A DNA stretch of 64,000 nucleotides, from NCBI GenBank assembly GCA_026988115.1, contig JALSLV010000111.1, forward strand, positions 1 to 64,000. The letters run 5' to 3'. The DNA comes from Lysobacterales bacterium (GTDB lineage: Bacteria > Pseudomonadota > Gammaproteobacteria > Xanthomonadales > Marinicellaceae). Below, one piece after another: positions 36,523-46,250 of this stretch (position 1 is the stretch's first letter; every line of letters starts with the position of its first letter). A program made the translations under genes and the position numbers. Below the pieces are notes generated by a model. The model was not told the DNA's origin. It searched no databases and saw only the letters and a list, made by a program, of their open reading frames with translations.

Positions 36523-38835
36523 CTATTCAAACCCACTAATAAAGAAAAAATCAGATTTTGGAATAAGCACAAAATCTTTATTTATCGCATCTTGTTGTGC
36601 CGCCAAAACAATTGGTTGTGCATCTTGGTAGTTGCAACTGCCCGAATAACAGGGTTTGTCGCCATAAACTGCGTCAATTAACACTTCAAAACTTGTGGTT
36701 GTTAAATAATAAGTATCAGCAGGAAGCCCTGCGGTTTTGTAATATCCCAATTCATCGGTTGTGTAGCTGCCATAATATATCCCTGCTTGGTTGTAAACAT
36801 TAACTTGCACCTGCCCAATGGGTGCTGCCAAAACGTCATCGATTATTTTTCCGCTGATACTAGCTCCTTTTGCCAGTTGGATATTTAATGGTGCACTCAC
36901 GGTTTTATTAGCAGCAAGTACGATGGGCGTACCAGAGATAATGTCACAGCCATTGGCTGGGCAAATCATGCTATCGTACAAAATATCAAGCCAACCATTG
37001 CCTGCAGTCGTCCTGTAACCTAAAAATGGTAATCGGTGACCGTTGTTGGTCACTGCATAATACGTTCCTGCGGGCAAACCATTGACTGTGAAGCTTCCTA
37101 TGGGAGCAGTGCTGCCGTCACTGGTGGTTGCCCAATTGGCAAATTTAACCGTTCCATCTCCCATATCTTTGTAAACCAAAACATGCACATCAGGAATAGG
37201 ATTGCCCGTACCCACTTCGGTAAGTGTTCCTGAAAAGGATAGCCCCGTATCCAAAACGAAATCAATATTGGGCGTCACATTGTCAGCCGTTACATTGACA
37301 TCGGCTGTGGTTAAATCGCACGCCAAACCCGAACAAATAACGTCATTGTATTTTTCATTTACATAGGGTTGGGTCAAAACTCCCACAAAAAGATTGCCGG
37401 TGCGCACGGCATAATCGCCAGGTGGTAAAGCTCTTGCCGACAGATATGTCCCATCTTGTTTCACGTATGCCCCACCTACCACTACATTATTGGCATCGAT
37501 AAATTGCACCTGCACATTAGCATCAGTAATAGGCAAACCCGTTGCTGCACTGGTAATTGTTCCTGAAATTTTACCGCCTTTTTCTAGCAAGAAATCAATA
37601 TTGGGCGTGTCTTGTTTAGCTCTAACGATAACAGGGCTTCCAAGAGAACGTGTGCAACCAGACCAATAACAAGGCGTGTTGTTATACACTTCTCGTCTAT
37701 AGAAATCTCTTCCAAGATCTCCGCCTTGTACATAATAATTGCCAGGCAATAAACCACCAAAAATATAATCTCCCGTTGCAGACGGGTCGTAGTTGCTTCC
37801 CAAAACATAGCGTGTGAAGAGTAAATTATTCAATTCATCAAAAACCAAGAAGTAGCCAAACTCAGCCATGGGGTTGCCAGTAACAGCATCCACTATTTTG
37901 CCAGATATTGAGCCACCATAGTTGAGATTAAAGTTGATATTGCTGATGCTATTGTAGGTATCAATAATCAAATCATCCCCTTGTCCTTGTATTGCCAAAT
38001 CGGAACAATCATTGCACTGAATATTGGGATACAGTTGCGGGATATGGAAGTTTGTAGCACTTTGTGTACTGGCTTCTAGGTAAATTTTGTAAGTGCCATT
38101 GGGGATCGCATCAATGGTATAAGCTCCTGTAACGGAATCAAAAATAGCGGTATAAGATTGATAATCTGAACCATCCACATTATATAAGATTGCTATTAAT
38201 GTTGTTACCCCAACACTACTATCAGCATCCTTGATATAACCCGATACTTTCCCTCCCAGACGTGTTGAAATATCAATTCCTGTTACTGCTTCATCAACCC
38301 CAACTGTGATATAGTGGTCAGAAGCTACAGAGCCAAGATAACATCCTGAACACAATTGCGGACCTCCACTGGTTGCATTTGCCCAAATATATCTTAGATA
38401 ACCCCCGCCTCTTGAATAAAGAACATAATCACCTGCTGTTAAATTCGTGAAGGTGTAATTTCCAGAGGCATCGGTTTCAACATTGGCAATAGGTGCACCC
38501 AAAGACAATGCATTGACCAATCGAATCTTTTGAAACTCTATTGGGTCGCCATTTTCATCGGTAACTTGACCACTGATACTGCCCATTCCTGCGTTGATGC
38601 TTTTAACATTTTTAACAGCACTTGAATTAAATGCCTCTTGTTGTAATTGTTGATTTTTTAAATCAAATTGTTGTTGAGTGATTAGGCCTTCATCTAATAA
38701 CTCATCTAACATTTTAATGTCAACAATTGCTGCATTGGCTTGATAAAAAGAAAACAACATCAATAATCCTGATAGTATCAGTAGAGTGTGTGTTTTTATT
38801 TTAATCTTCTTTTTTTGGTTGCTATTTATTGTCAT
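36523..38835 (-). CDS. Secreted protein with carboxypeptidase-regulatory-like repeats and FE C-terminal tail
   Basis: A 770-residue exported protein. A long basic signal (MTINSNQKKKIKIKTHTLLI...) ends near NAA. A short helical segment follows (MLDELLDEGLITQQQFDLKNQQL, SHOCT-like), then six or so carboxypeptidase-regulatory/Cna-B-like beta-sandwich repeats, recognised by SISGQVTDENGDPI, KVSGYIKDAD, SISGKIVDAVTGNPM, KISGTITSAATGLPI, FSGTLTEVGTGNPIP and SISGKIIDDVLAAPI. It ends FFFISGFE. The start is supported by AGGAGA. It is the last gene of the five-gene minus-strand operon, 26 bases after the 41555-38862 gene. The role is probably structural or adhesive on the surface. Confidence 0.85.
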   Translation of the reverse strand: MTINSNQKKKIKIKTHTLLILSGLLMLFSFYQANAAIVDIKMLDELLDEGLITQQQFDLKNQQLQQEAFNSSAVKNVKSINAGMGSISGQVTDENGDPIEFQKIRLVNALSLGAPIANVETDASGNYTFTNLTAGDYVLYSRGGGYLRYIWANATSGGPQLCSGCYLGSVASDHYITVGVDEAVTGIDISTRLGGKVSGYIKDADSSVGVTTLIAILYNVDGSDYQSYTAIFDSVTGAYTIDAIPNGTYKIYLEASTQSATNFHIPQLYPNIQCNDCSDLAIQGQGDDLIIDTYNSISNINFNLNYGGSISGKIVDAVTGNPMAEFGYFLVFDELNNLLFTRYVLGSNYDPSATGDYIFGGLLPGNYYVQGGDLGRDFYRREVYNNTPCYWSGCTRSLGSPVIVRAKQDTPNIDFLLEKGGKISGTITSAATGLPITDANVQVQFIDANNVVVGGAYVKQDGTYLSARALPPGDYAVRTGNLFVGVLTQPYVNEKYNDVICSGLACDLTTADVNVTADNVTPNIDFVLDTGLSFSGTLTEVGTGNPIPDVHVLVYKDMGDGTVKFANWATTSDGSTAPIGSFTVNGLPAGTYYAVTNNGHRLPFLGYRTTAGNGWLDILYDSMICPANGCDIISGTPIVLAANKTVSAPLNIQLAKGASISGKIIDDVLAAPIGQVQVNVYNQAGIYYGSYTTDELGYYKTAGLPADTYYLTTTSFEVLIDAVYGDKPCYSGSCNYQDAQPIVLAAQQDAINKDFVLIPKSDFFFISGFE

Positions 38836-38861
38836 GTTATTTTCTCCTATTGTTTTTTAAC

Positions 38862-41555
38862 TTATTCAAATCCATCTACAAACATTATTTCAGGTTGAAT
38901 TAAAATAGCTACCCCATCTCCTGCCGCTCCTGCACTATTGTTGCTGGTTTGCGGATCAAATTCATCAGAATAAGTGGTGGCTACTAATCCAAAAGGTCCT
39001 TCTGAGTCAATTCTATAAACGAGTGTAATATTTTCAACTGAAAATGGCTCAAATTCACTGATAATACAAGTGACAGTAGAACATAAGTTACCAACTGCAA
39101 AACTAAGAGTTAAGTTTTGCGTAAATGCCCTAATATCAAAATTGTGTGCTAAATTGGGTCCACTATTTCTTGAATGCAATTGATACTCCACATCTTGTCC
39201 AACATAATATGGACCTGGTGTAATTAGGTTCAAAGAAACAGCCACATCAGCAGATGCTACAATAGCGCTAGAGAATGTTGCCAAATTGTCTGTAATATTT
39301 GTATCCGATTGTCCTGAAGTGACTAATATTGAATGAGTGAAAGTTTCACTTGATGAGGCAATAATTGGAGCAAAGTACTTTGCTGTAATGTGTCTTGTTG
39401 TGTTTGCTGCCATATCGGGTAACAGGCAGGGATAACCAATACTACAAAAATCTATTTCAATAAATTCTGCTCCACTAAATTCTGGCCATAACTTAATGTT
39501 GGAAGCTGGCTCATTACCAGTACTTATGGTTATATCAAACTCTAGATATTGATAAGAATGATAAGGTGGGGCTTGTAATAAAGTCATACTCACAGATATA
39601 TCAGTATCGGTAACTGCTCCATTATTTAATTGATTATCAAGATTGTTGTCTAAATTAATATCTGTTTGGGCTGAACTTACCGTTCCTTGTGCATCAAATT
39701 GAGATGCAGTGATTTGTGTTGAAACTGTTATTACTTTTGATGTGCTATTTCCTAGTGCATTAAAGAAACAATTTTGACCTGCAAAAGAGTCACAACCTGT
39801 AAAGTTGATATTCGTTAAGTTGGTTGGATTAAAATGAAAACCAACACTTGTTGCTGTAGCAGAACCATAGTTAGTAACTGTTGCAAGGTATTTAACTGTT
39901 TGCCCTATAAAATAAGGTGGGAATGTGATGGGGTGCATTTCAATGCCCAAGTCAGCTCCTGCAGTTAGTGGAGAGAATTCATAAAAGTCAGTGTTGTTGC
40001 TTGTTATATTGTCGGTAAAAGTAGAATCGCTTGTTGAGTTAATGTCTAATGTTATCGAGAAATTTGATTGTGAGCCAGATAAATTTAAGACAATAGGTAT
40101 TTCTATTTCTTGTAATGGCTGTAAAACAGGGATTATACAAGGAAATGAGCTACAAAATAATGAATTGGTTGAATTAAAAAAAGCATTGTTAAGGGCTAAG
40201 TCAACTTTGACATCATCTGCCACTCGCAAGCTATTATTCGTAATAATCGCCCTGTAAATAATTTGTTGGCCTTTAACATAAGGTGGAGATTGTTCAATAC
40301 TGTGGGTTATTTCTAAGTCAACAAACCCAGTTGCTTCATAGGCTCCAACATCACAAGATCCATCTCGGTCCTCACCTCTTTGGTCCGTTGGCAAACAAAA
40401 ACTTGAGTCTCCAGCATTAATTGCAAGAGAGTCATGTCGTAGAGCCACTGTTTCAGTAAACCCGCCATTGTCTGCTAGAAATAATGGTTCATCTGGACCA
40501 TTTAAATTGATGAAGCCACCTCCTACACATGGGTGACTACTAACACTCATATTTTGAGATGCAAATATTATATTATCGGTAACTTGACAATAGTGATTAA
40601 ATATAGAATTTGTAACTGACGTAATGATAGAACTATAATCGATTAATATTGGAGCTGTAGTGGTTAAATGATTAATTTCAACTGTTGAAAAGTTATAGAT
40701 ATTTAGCATCTTTTCAAATTGATTTACAGGTGACTTTACAATAGTTGAGTTTATTAATACCAAGTTAGATTGTTTTGCATATATGCCACTGTAAGTCTCT
40801 GTTATTAAACTTCTATCAAATATTAAACTTCCTGCATCAATATACATACTTGCACCTATATTATTGACAATCCATTCTTCATTACCTTCACCGCGATGCT
40901 TGCTTTTAGATTGATTTGATGCAAATTTGCTTTGGGTAATTTCAAGTGTTGAATTTTTAGCCCATATAGACCCTCCCTCAGAGTCAACCAATTCTATACG
41001 TGAATTACTATAATATGCAGTATTATTCAAAAATCTAGTATTGGTAGCGAATAGTCTAGCATTGGTCATATAAATTCCACCACCGCGTGATGTGTTACTT
41101 TGATTATTATCTATATATGAATCAAGCAGGGTAACTGTGGCATCAGTTATTTTCATCGCAGCACCACCACTAACAGCAATTACAGAGTTAAGCCAACCTT
41201 CTGTTAACTGTACCCGCTGTAATGTTAAATTCGTTTCATTTCCAGTAACTTTCATAATGCGGTGATTATCATTTCCCCTAATGGTGAGTAATCCTGTAGA
41301 AGTTTGAGTACTAATTGTCATATCTGAACTAATCGTAGGTAAAGTTGAGCTAAGGGTAATATCCCAAAAATCCGGAGATATCAAAAAATCATATCCAGAA
41401 CCCGCGGAGCAATTACCCCTGGGAGCATCTGCATTGGCGCTTCTTATTGCATCTTGCAAAGTACATCCATTGGGCCCAAAGTTAATGGTTGCAGCTTGGG
41501 TTGCTTGCAAAAAAAGCAATGCCAAAAAAGTTAATAAATATATTCTATTTTTCAT
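38862..41555 (-). CDS. Secreted beta-helix protein with DUF11-like repeats and FE C-terminal tail
   Basis: An 897-residue exported protein with signal MKNRIYLLTFLALLFLQATQA. Residues 25-400 look like a right-handed beta-helix of the polymorphic outer-membrane protein kind (short repeats, N-rich turns) and close with DQRGEDRDGSCDVGAYE, typical of choice-of-anchor Q proteins. Four DUF11/CARDB-like repeats follow, each opening D-x-x-[IV]-x-x---PPY-x-G-Q (for example DLEITHSIEQSPPYVKGQ). It ends IMFVDGFE. GGAGAAACATA precedes the ATG. It belongs to the secreted-protein operon; a surface or extracellular role is inferred. Confidence 0.85.
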   Translation of the reverse strand: MKNRIYLLTFLALLFLQATQAATINFGPNGCTLQDAIRSANADAPRGNCSAGSGYDFLISPDFWDITLSSTLPTISSDMTISTQTSTGLLTIRGNDNHRIMKVTGNETNLTLQRVQLTEGWLNSVIAVSGGAAMKITDATVTLLDSYIDNNQSNTSRGGGIYMTNARLFATNTRFLNNTAYYSNSRIELVDSEGGSIWAKNSTLEITQSKFASNQSKSKHRGEGNEEWIVNNIGASMYIDAGSLIFDRSLITETYSGIYAKQSNLVLINSTIVKSPVNQFEKMLNIYNFSTVEINHLTTTAPILIDYSSIITSVTNSIFNHYCQVTDNIIFASQNMSVSSHPCVGGGFINLNGPDEPLFLADNGGFTETVALRHDSLAINAGDSSFCLPTDQRGEDRDGSCDVGAYEATGFVDLEITHSIEQSPPYVKGQQIIYRAIITNNSLRVADDVKVDLALNNAFFNSTNSLFCSSFPCIIPVLQPLQEIEIPIVLNLSGSQSNFSITLDINSTSDSTFTDNITSNNTDFYEFSPLTAGADLGIEMHPITFPPYFIGQTVKYLATVTNYGSATATSVGFHFNPTNLTNINFTGCDSFAGQNCFFNALGNSTSKVITVSTQITASQFDAQGTVSSAQTDINLDNNLDNQLNNGAVTDTDISVSMTLLQAPPYHSYQYLEFDITISTGNEPASNIKLWPEFSGAEFIEIDFCSIGYPCLLPDMAANTTRHITAKYFAPIIASSSETFTHSILVTSGQSDTNITDNLATFSSAIVASADVAVSLNLITPGPYYVGQDVEYQLHSRNSGPNLAHNFDIRAFTQNLTLSFAVGNLCSTVTCIISEFEPFSVENITLVYRIDSEGPFGLVATTYSDEFDPQTSNNSAGAAGDGVAILIQPEIMFVDGFE

Positions 41556-41576
41556 TATGTTTCTCCGTTAATTCAA

Positions 41577-43124
41577 CTATTCAAAGCTATTTTCAAAGAC
41601 AAAATCTGAGATATTATCAAACACATAGGCAGCTCCAGATTGTTCAGATAAATTATTATCAACACCATTGACTCCAGTACTACTGCCATCTTCATCTCTT
41701 GTTCCGACAACAACTGAATTATTTGACAACGAGACTGACAAGCCAAAGTAGTCAAAAGCTCCCGTGTTAAATGGTTTTATATAGGTTTGCTGTTGCCAAT
41801 TATTGTCTATAAAAGCAAAGACATAGGCAGCACCTGACTTGTTAGAAGAATTATTGTTTTCATCTCCATTAATGCCTGTAGCACTACTCCTCTCTCCACG
41901 TGCTGCGACTACGATCACCTTATTTCCAACACTAACTGCTGAGCCAAAAAAATCATTGTCGCCAGAATTAGAAGCTTTCAAATACGCTTGTTGACTCCAA
42001 GTATTGTTGATTGCTTTTGTAAATACATATACAGCTCCAGAAGCATTCAAAGAGTTGTCGCTTTCATCGCCATTAACACCCGTGGCATTACTATCCTCAT
42101 TAATCGAACCAACTACGATGGTATTATTAATTACTGCAACATCTTTCCCAAAAGAGTCATCACTCTGCGAATTTGATGATTTTAAATATTCCTTAAAAAC
42201 CCATGACCCTCCATCTAACTGATAAACATATACAGCTCCTGAGTTTACAGCCGAGTTATTATTTTGGTTGCCTCCTATGCCCTGGGCGATACTATCTTCC
42301 TTAAATGCACCAACAACAAGCAAACCATCAGATAGTGCCAACGAAGAACCAAATTCATCATCAATATCAGTATTTGATGCTTTAATATAGTGAATGAATT
42401 CCCAGTTTCCAGAAATTAACTGATATAGATATACAGCCCCAGAATTACTGGCATCATTGTTAATTTGATTGCCATCGACACCAGTGGAGTCACTGTCTTC
42501 GCCTGTTGCACTAATAGCAATATAGTTACCATAAATAGCTACGGAATCGCCAAAATTATCACTGTTATCAGTATTTGATGCTTTGATATAGGCCGTTTGC
42601 ATCCAATCCCCAGCTATTCTATTGAAAACATAAACTGCACCAGAGGCCGACGCCAGGTCGTTGTTTTGATCACCGTCCACCAAGGTTGCATTACTGTCTT
42701 CAAGTCTTGCACCTATTACCATAGTATCTTGATATATAGCAACCGAATAGCCAAACCAATCATTGGTAGATGAATTTGAAGATTTTATATAAGAGTCAAA
42801 AACCCAGTTCCCATCAATCCGATTATAGATATAAACCGCACCAGAATTAACGGCAGCATTGTTCAACTGATCACCATTTACACCTGAAGAATTGCTGTCT
42901 TCAAGGTGCCCTCCAACAACCAAAGTATCCCCGAAAATAGCTACATCATTACCAAAATAATCAATACTATCAGTATTCGATGCTTTGATATACGCTTGTT
43001 GAGAACTTATGGCTATTTGATTTTCTATGTTTTGCCATTGTGTTTCATCAATACTTATTGAATTAGGTGCTGCGTTGAGAGTTTGTCCTATTAATATGAT
43101 AACTATAAATAATAATTGTTTCAT
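41577..43124 (-). CDS. Secreted FG-GAP seven-bladed propeller protein with FE C-terminal tail
   Basis: About 515 residues. The signal is MKQLLFIVIILIGQTLNA, and AGGAA lies properly before the ATG at 43124; the longer frame to 43211 is not used. Seven repeats of about 65 residues have the pattern D-x-FG-x-x-V-(A/S)-V...SGA-VYV(F/Y) (for example SIDYFGNDVAI, TNDWFGYSVAI, AFDYFGLSVSL). This is the FG-GAP unit of integrin-alpha propellers, and each carries a D/N-rich loop (GVNGDQ-NN) that probably binds calcium. Seven units make one closed propeller. It ends FVFENSFE. It is the third gene of the operon. Confidence 0.88.
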   Translation of the reverse strand: MKQLLFIVIILIGQTLNAAPNSISIDETQWQNIENQIAISSQQAYIKASNTDSIDYFGNDVAIFGDTLVVGGHLEDSNSSGVNGDQLNNAAVNSGAVYIYNRIDGNWVFDSYIKSSNSSTNDWFGYSVAIYQDTMVIGARLEDSNATLVDGDQNNDLASASGAVYVFNRIAGDWMQTAYIKASNTDNSDNFGDSVAIYGNYIAISATGEDSDSTGVDGNQINNDASNSGAVYLYQLISGNWEFIHYIKASNTDIDDEFGSSLALSDGLLVVGAFKEDSIAQGIGGNQNNNSAVNSGAVYVYQLDGGSWVFKEYLKSSNSQSDDSFGKDVAVINNTIVVGSINEDSNATGVNGDESDNSLNASGAVYVFTKAINNTWSQQAYLKASNSGDNDFFGSAVSVGNKVIVVAARGERSSATGINGDENNNSSNKSGAAYVFAFIDNNWQQQTYIKPFNTGAFDYFGLSVSLSNNSVVVGTRDEDGSSTGVNGVDNNLSEQSGAAYVFDNISDFVFENSFE

Positions 43125-43321
43125 TTTTATTCCTGTTTTACGTGTGTTGTAAAATATAATTTTGGCATTATTCAAAACTACCAATAATGAGACTGGCAAT
43201 GATGAATACACTGCTCCTGTTGTGTGAAATTTTATAAATCATCTTCATCAATCATCTGTATCAATGAGGGTTTAGCCACAGGACTTAAGTATCTAGAGTT
43301 CTGTGGCAAAAAAATATCTCT

Positions 43322-44557
43322 TTAATATATTAAGACCATAATTGGACCACTTGAAACTGCACCAGTAGAGGAAGTAAAGCGGTTACATAATAATTTCTTA
43401 GAATTAGTTGCATGGAAGCCACAAGATACAGCTCTATTTCCAGTGGCAGATCTTGCTGAGGCTTGAAAATAGCGTGTATTAATATCTGTAGGAAATGTTA
43501 TGGTGCATGTTCCTGCTCCTGATGAAGATATAGTAATTCCACCTGGAGGGCTTGCTATTCCAGTATAAGAAGATAAAATACTAGGTGAAGAACCGCAACC
43601 CGCAGATACCATATATTTCATCATTCCATTGGCATTGGCAAAAGAGGTGACATTTGTACCAATGTAAGTTGTACTCGAGTTAACTCTGAATTTTGTATTA
43701 CCATCAATGCGAAATTGTACTGCATCCTGAGCTCCTTGTGCTTCAACTTGTAATTTCGCACCTGGAGTTACATTATCACCAATACCAACGTTACCATCAG
43801 CATTTATTGAAAATTTCTTTTGAAAGCCAACATCGACTCTAAAAGGATCATTCCCAATAACTGAATTCAGATGTAATCTTGCTTGAGGGTTAACAATTCT
43901 TATGCCAACATCGCCATTACTTTTGATACGAAACATCCCAACCCCTGTGCTGTCAGTGACTTCTACAGGGTCTATAGCGGCATTGCTTTGTTTTACTTGG
44001 AAACTAAAACCAGAATTGACTACACCAATCCCAACTTTTCCTATATAACTTATGCTCGATCCATTGTTTGTCCACGGTGTGTTAATACTTAAAGCACTAG
44101 CGACCCAATTGCTGCCATCAAACTGCAAGACATCATTGGCGTTAGCGCCATTAGGAGCAAGAAATTCTGCTTGCACAGCATAAGGGACAGCATTTATTCG
44201 TTGACGTGGTGGATTTAGGGATGTATAGGATGAAATGCCAATGATGCTAGCAGCTTGCCTAAATGAGACTGATAGCCACAAATCATCTCCATCAAAATTC
44301 ATATTGCCAAAATCCAACTCTTGAATCGTAAATAAACCATTAGTTACCTGAACATCAAACACTTCCAGTGCATTATTAACTTGACCTGTATTTTCTGGAT
44401 GAAGCCCGAAAAAGATATCATATAATCCATTAGCAGGAACACCGCCATCCGTTAAAAATCCTTGATAAGTAAATGCTGAACCTACTGGTGCTGCCTGACT
44501 TTTGATTGAGTAAAGTCCTAGACTTAGAATGAGTATTGCTATTATTAAGTTTTTCAT
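43322..44557 (-). CDS. Secreted tail-fibre-like protein
   Basis: A 411-residue exported protein with signal MKNLIIAILILSLGLYSIKSQA. The N-terminal domain AFTYQGFLTDGGVPANGLYDIFF, leading to PRQRINAVPYAVQAEF, is shared by many bacterial proteins with phage-tail-fibre-like shafts. Repeats such as GKVGIGVVNSG, GDVGIRIVNPQARLHLNS and GNVGIGDNVTPGAKLQVE follow; these trimeric beta-helix units are typical of tail fibres. The C-terminal domain has four Cys. It does not end with the FE tail of its neighbours. It starts 15 bases after the first gene of the operon. A trimeric surface fibre is likely. Confidence 0.8.
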   Translation of the reverse strand: MKNLIIAILILSLGLYSIKSQAAPVGSAFTYQGFLTDGGVPANGLYDIFFGLHPENTGQVNNALEVFDVQVTNGLFTIQELDFGNMNFDGDDLWLSVSFRQAASIIGISSYTSLNPPRQRINAVPYAVQAEFLAPNGANANDVLQFDGSNWVASALSINTPWTNNGSSISYIGKVGIGVVNSGFSFQVKQSNAAIDPVEVTDSTGVGMFRIKSNGDVGIRIVNPQARLHLNSVIGNDPFRVDVGFQKKFSINADGNVGIGDNVTPGAKLQVEAQGAQDAVQFRIDGNTKFRVNSSTTYIGTNVTSFANANGMMKYMVSAGCGSSPSILSSYTGIASPPGGITISSSGAGTCTITFPTDINTRYFQASARSATGNRAVSCGFHATNSKKLLCNRFTSSTGAVSSGPIMVLIY

Positions 44558-44572
44558 GTGATTCTCCCCTGG

Positions 44573-44872
44573 TTATTCAAAACCGTTTGTAAAAATTAGT
44601 TCATTAGGTGTGTTTGTTGATTGTGACCAAAACCCACCTGTTAAAGTGTAACTTCCTCCATTCATGGCATTACTGGCATCAACTTGCCCAATGCTGGAAG
44701 AAAGCTGATAGCTTCCTCCAGTCATTGTTGAGCCACCACTATTTATGGTGTACTTCTCTAGTGCAAATTGAGCAATAACTTGGCTGGATACCATGAATAG
44801 CACTAATAAGAGTATTTCTTTTTTAACCCTCATGCCTTTTTTTAAACTATCTGTGTAGTTTTGTTTTTTCAT
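44573..44872 (-). CDS. Small secreted protein with FE C-terminal tail, first gene of operon
   Basis: A 99-residue protein with a signal ending near VIAQ. The body is a short beta-rich block with an internal GGSYQLSSSIGQVDAS / GGSYTLTGGFWSQ repeat, a pattern seen at the ends of choice-of-anchor proteins. It ends LIFTNGFE. It looks like the common C-terminal module of larger proteins standing alone. GGGGAA lies 7 bases before the ATG at 44872; the inner ATG at 44833 is an alternative. The 11-bp repeat promoter lies upstream, so this gene leads the operon. Confidence 0.75.
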   Translation of the reverse strand: MKKQNYTDSLKKGMRVKKEILLLVLFMVSSQVIAQFALEKYTINSGGSTMTGGSYQLSSSIGQVDASNAMNGGSYTLTGGFWSQSTNTPNELIFTNGFE

Positions 44873-44906
44873 TATGTTTTCCCCATAATTCTGTATGTGT
44901 GCCTTA

Positions 44907-45001
44907 AGTGTAGGGAATTAGGAAATTGGAGTTCTGAAAAAGTTATGAAAAATTTCTGAATTTTTTAAAAAAGTCATGAATTAATTCTGACTGAAATATG
45001 A
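44907..45001 (-). promoter_or_regulatory. Promoter of the secreted-protein operon with 11-bp direct repeats
   Basis: Read on the minus strand: TTCAGAAATTT, TTCATAACTTT, TTCAGAACTCC in direct succession (11-bp period; plus-strand TTCTGA/TTATGA/TTCTGA at 44932, 44943, 44954). TACACT (44907-44912) starts 25 bases after the last TCAGAA. A second, weaker set with the same period lies at 44974, 44985 and 44996 (TCATGA, TTCTGA, ATATGA). The spacing mirrors the site upstream of the BspA-like gene. Confidence 0.65.
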
Positions 45002-45086
45002 CTAAGGACGATAAAAACCTTTGATTACAAGGCTTTTGTAATAAATGTTTAGTAAAATAAATTTAAATATTTTTTTTGAAAAAAAA

Positions 45087-46184
45087 CTAAACGGATGCGA
45101 TATTGGCTAAATATTTCTTTACTAAAGCAGAATAATTGCCTTTATCCACCAAAAAAGCATCGTGTCCTTGGATGGAATTGGTTATTTTAAGCTCTGTTAG
45201 GCACACTTTTTGATTGAAAAGTGTGGCAATTTCTTTTTGTTGCTCGGGTGGGAATAAAAAATCTGTTTTTGCACCAATTACTAAAGCGGAGTCCATTTGT
45301 ACTTTTTCAAATGGATTGTGGAGGTCGGTGTGATGAAAATCAAAAGCATCAAACCAATCCATTGCACGAGATAAGTAAATATAACTGACGGGATCAAATT
45401 GATGAACAAATTTTTCGGCATGGTACTCTAAATAACTTTCGACAGGAAACTCAATACCAAAGGGTTTGTTTGGGCGTTGTCGCAATGAGCGTGGGAAACG
45501 TTCTTTCCATTCTTGAGCAGAGCGGTAAGATAACATGCCTATTTTTCGGGCTTGTTTCATTCCTTGAGTGGGCCATTGTTCGCTGGAATAATTGCCATTC
45601 TGGAAATTGACATCATTGAGTATTGCCTCGCGTTGTAAAGAACGAATAGCAGTACTAAAGGGTTCTGAATAACACCCTGCTGCAATATTAATCATGTGTT
45701 TAGTGGCTTTTGGGTGTTGCAGGATTAATGCCAGTGCACTCATGCCACCCATGGATGGACCCACAACACATGCCAATTGTTTAATGCCAAGTGCTTGCAC
45801 CACTTCAAAAGAGGAGTTGGCAATGTCTTCTAAGGTTAATTCTGGAAATGTGAATTTATAGGGTTGTTTTGTTATTGGTTCGGGCGAACAAGGTCCAGTA
45901 GAACCTTTGCACGAACCCAAAGAACTTACGCATATAACAAACCATTTACTGGTATCAATGGCTTTTCCTACACCTAGCATGTATTCCCACCAACCATCTA
46001 AGTCACTTTCATCGTGACTGGCAGCATGAGAATCAGCCGACAAACCCGTTAAAATCAAAATCGCGTTGTCTTTTTTCTCATTTAACTCACCCCATGTTTC
46101 ATAAGCAAGGGTTGCTCCATCAAGGATTGCTCCATGTCGCATGGTAAAGTTATTTAGCTTGTATAGGTTTAAATGACGTGCCAT
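45087..46184 (-). CDS. metX: MetX-family O-acyltransferase (homoserine, possibly serine)
   Basis: A 365-residue alpha/beta-hydrolase acyltransferase. The nucleophile elbow is VGPSMGGMSA (Ser at about 144), and the Asp (KTDFLFPPEQQ) and His (IQGHDAFLVD) complete the triad. Family blocks include LAYETWGELN, TGLSADSHAA, SSLGSCKGSTGPCSPEP and FPELTLED. MetX acylates homoserine with acetyl- or succinyl-CoA for methionine synthesis. Some gammaproteobacterial relatives act on serine, so the substrate is not certain from sequence. It stands alone, with a bidirectional terminator separating it from the ABC genes. Confidence 0.88.
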   Translation of the reverse strand: MARHLNLYKLNNFTMRHGAILDGATLAYETWGELNEKKDNAILILTGLSADSHAASHDESDLDGWWEYMLGVGKAIDTSKWFVICVSSLGSCKGSTGPCSPEPITKQPYKFTFPELTLEDIANSSFEVVQALGIKQLACVVGPSMGGMSALALILQHPKATKHMINIAAGCYSEPFSTAIRSLQREAILNDVNFQNGNYSSEQWPTQGMKQARKIGMLSYRSAQEWKERFPRSLRQRPNKPFGIEFPVESYLEYHAEKFVHQFDPVSYIYLSRAMDWFDAFDFHHTDLHNPFEKVQMDSALVIGAKTDFLFPPEQQKEIATLFNQKVCLTELKITNSIQGHDAFLVDKGNYSALVKKYLANIASV

Positions 46185-46201
46185 AAATTTATTCTCAAAT
46201 A

Positions 46202-46226
46202 AAAAAGCGACTATGAGTCGCTTTTT
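46202..46226 (-). terminator. Terminator of the GntR-ABC operon
   Basis: Perfect 11-bp stem AAAAAGCGACT/AGTCGCTTTTT with a 3-base loop, symmetrical in both directions. It lies between the permease stop and the metX start. Confidence 0.88.
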
Positions 46227-46250
46227 AATAGGTCACCATTCTAAATCAAA

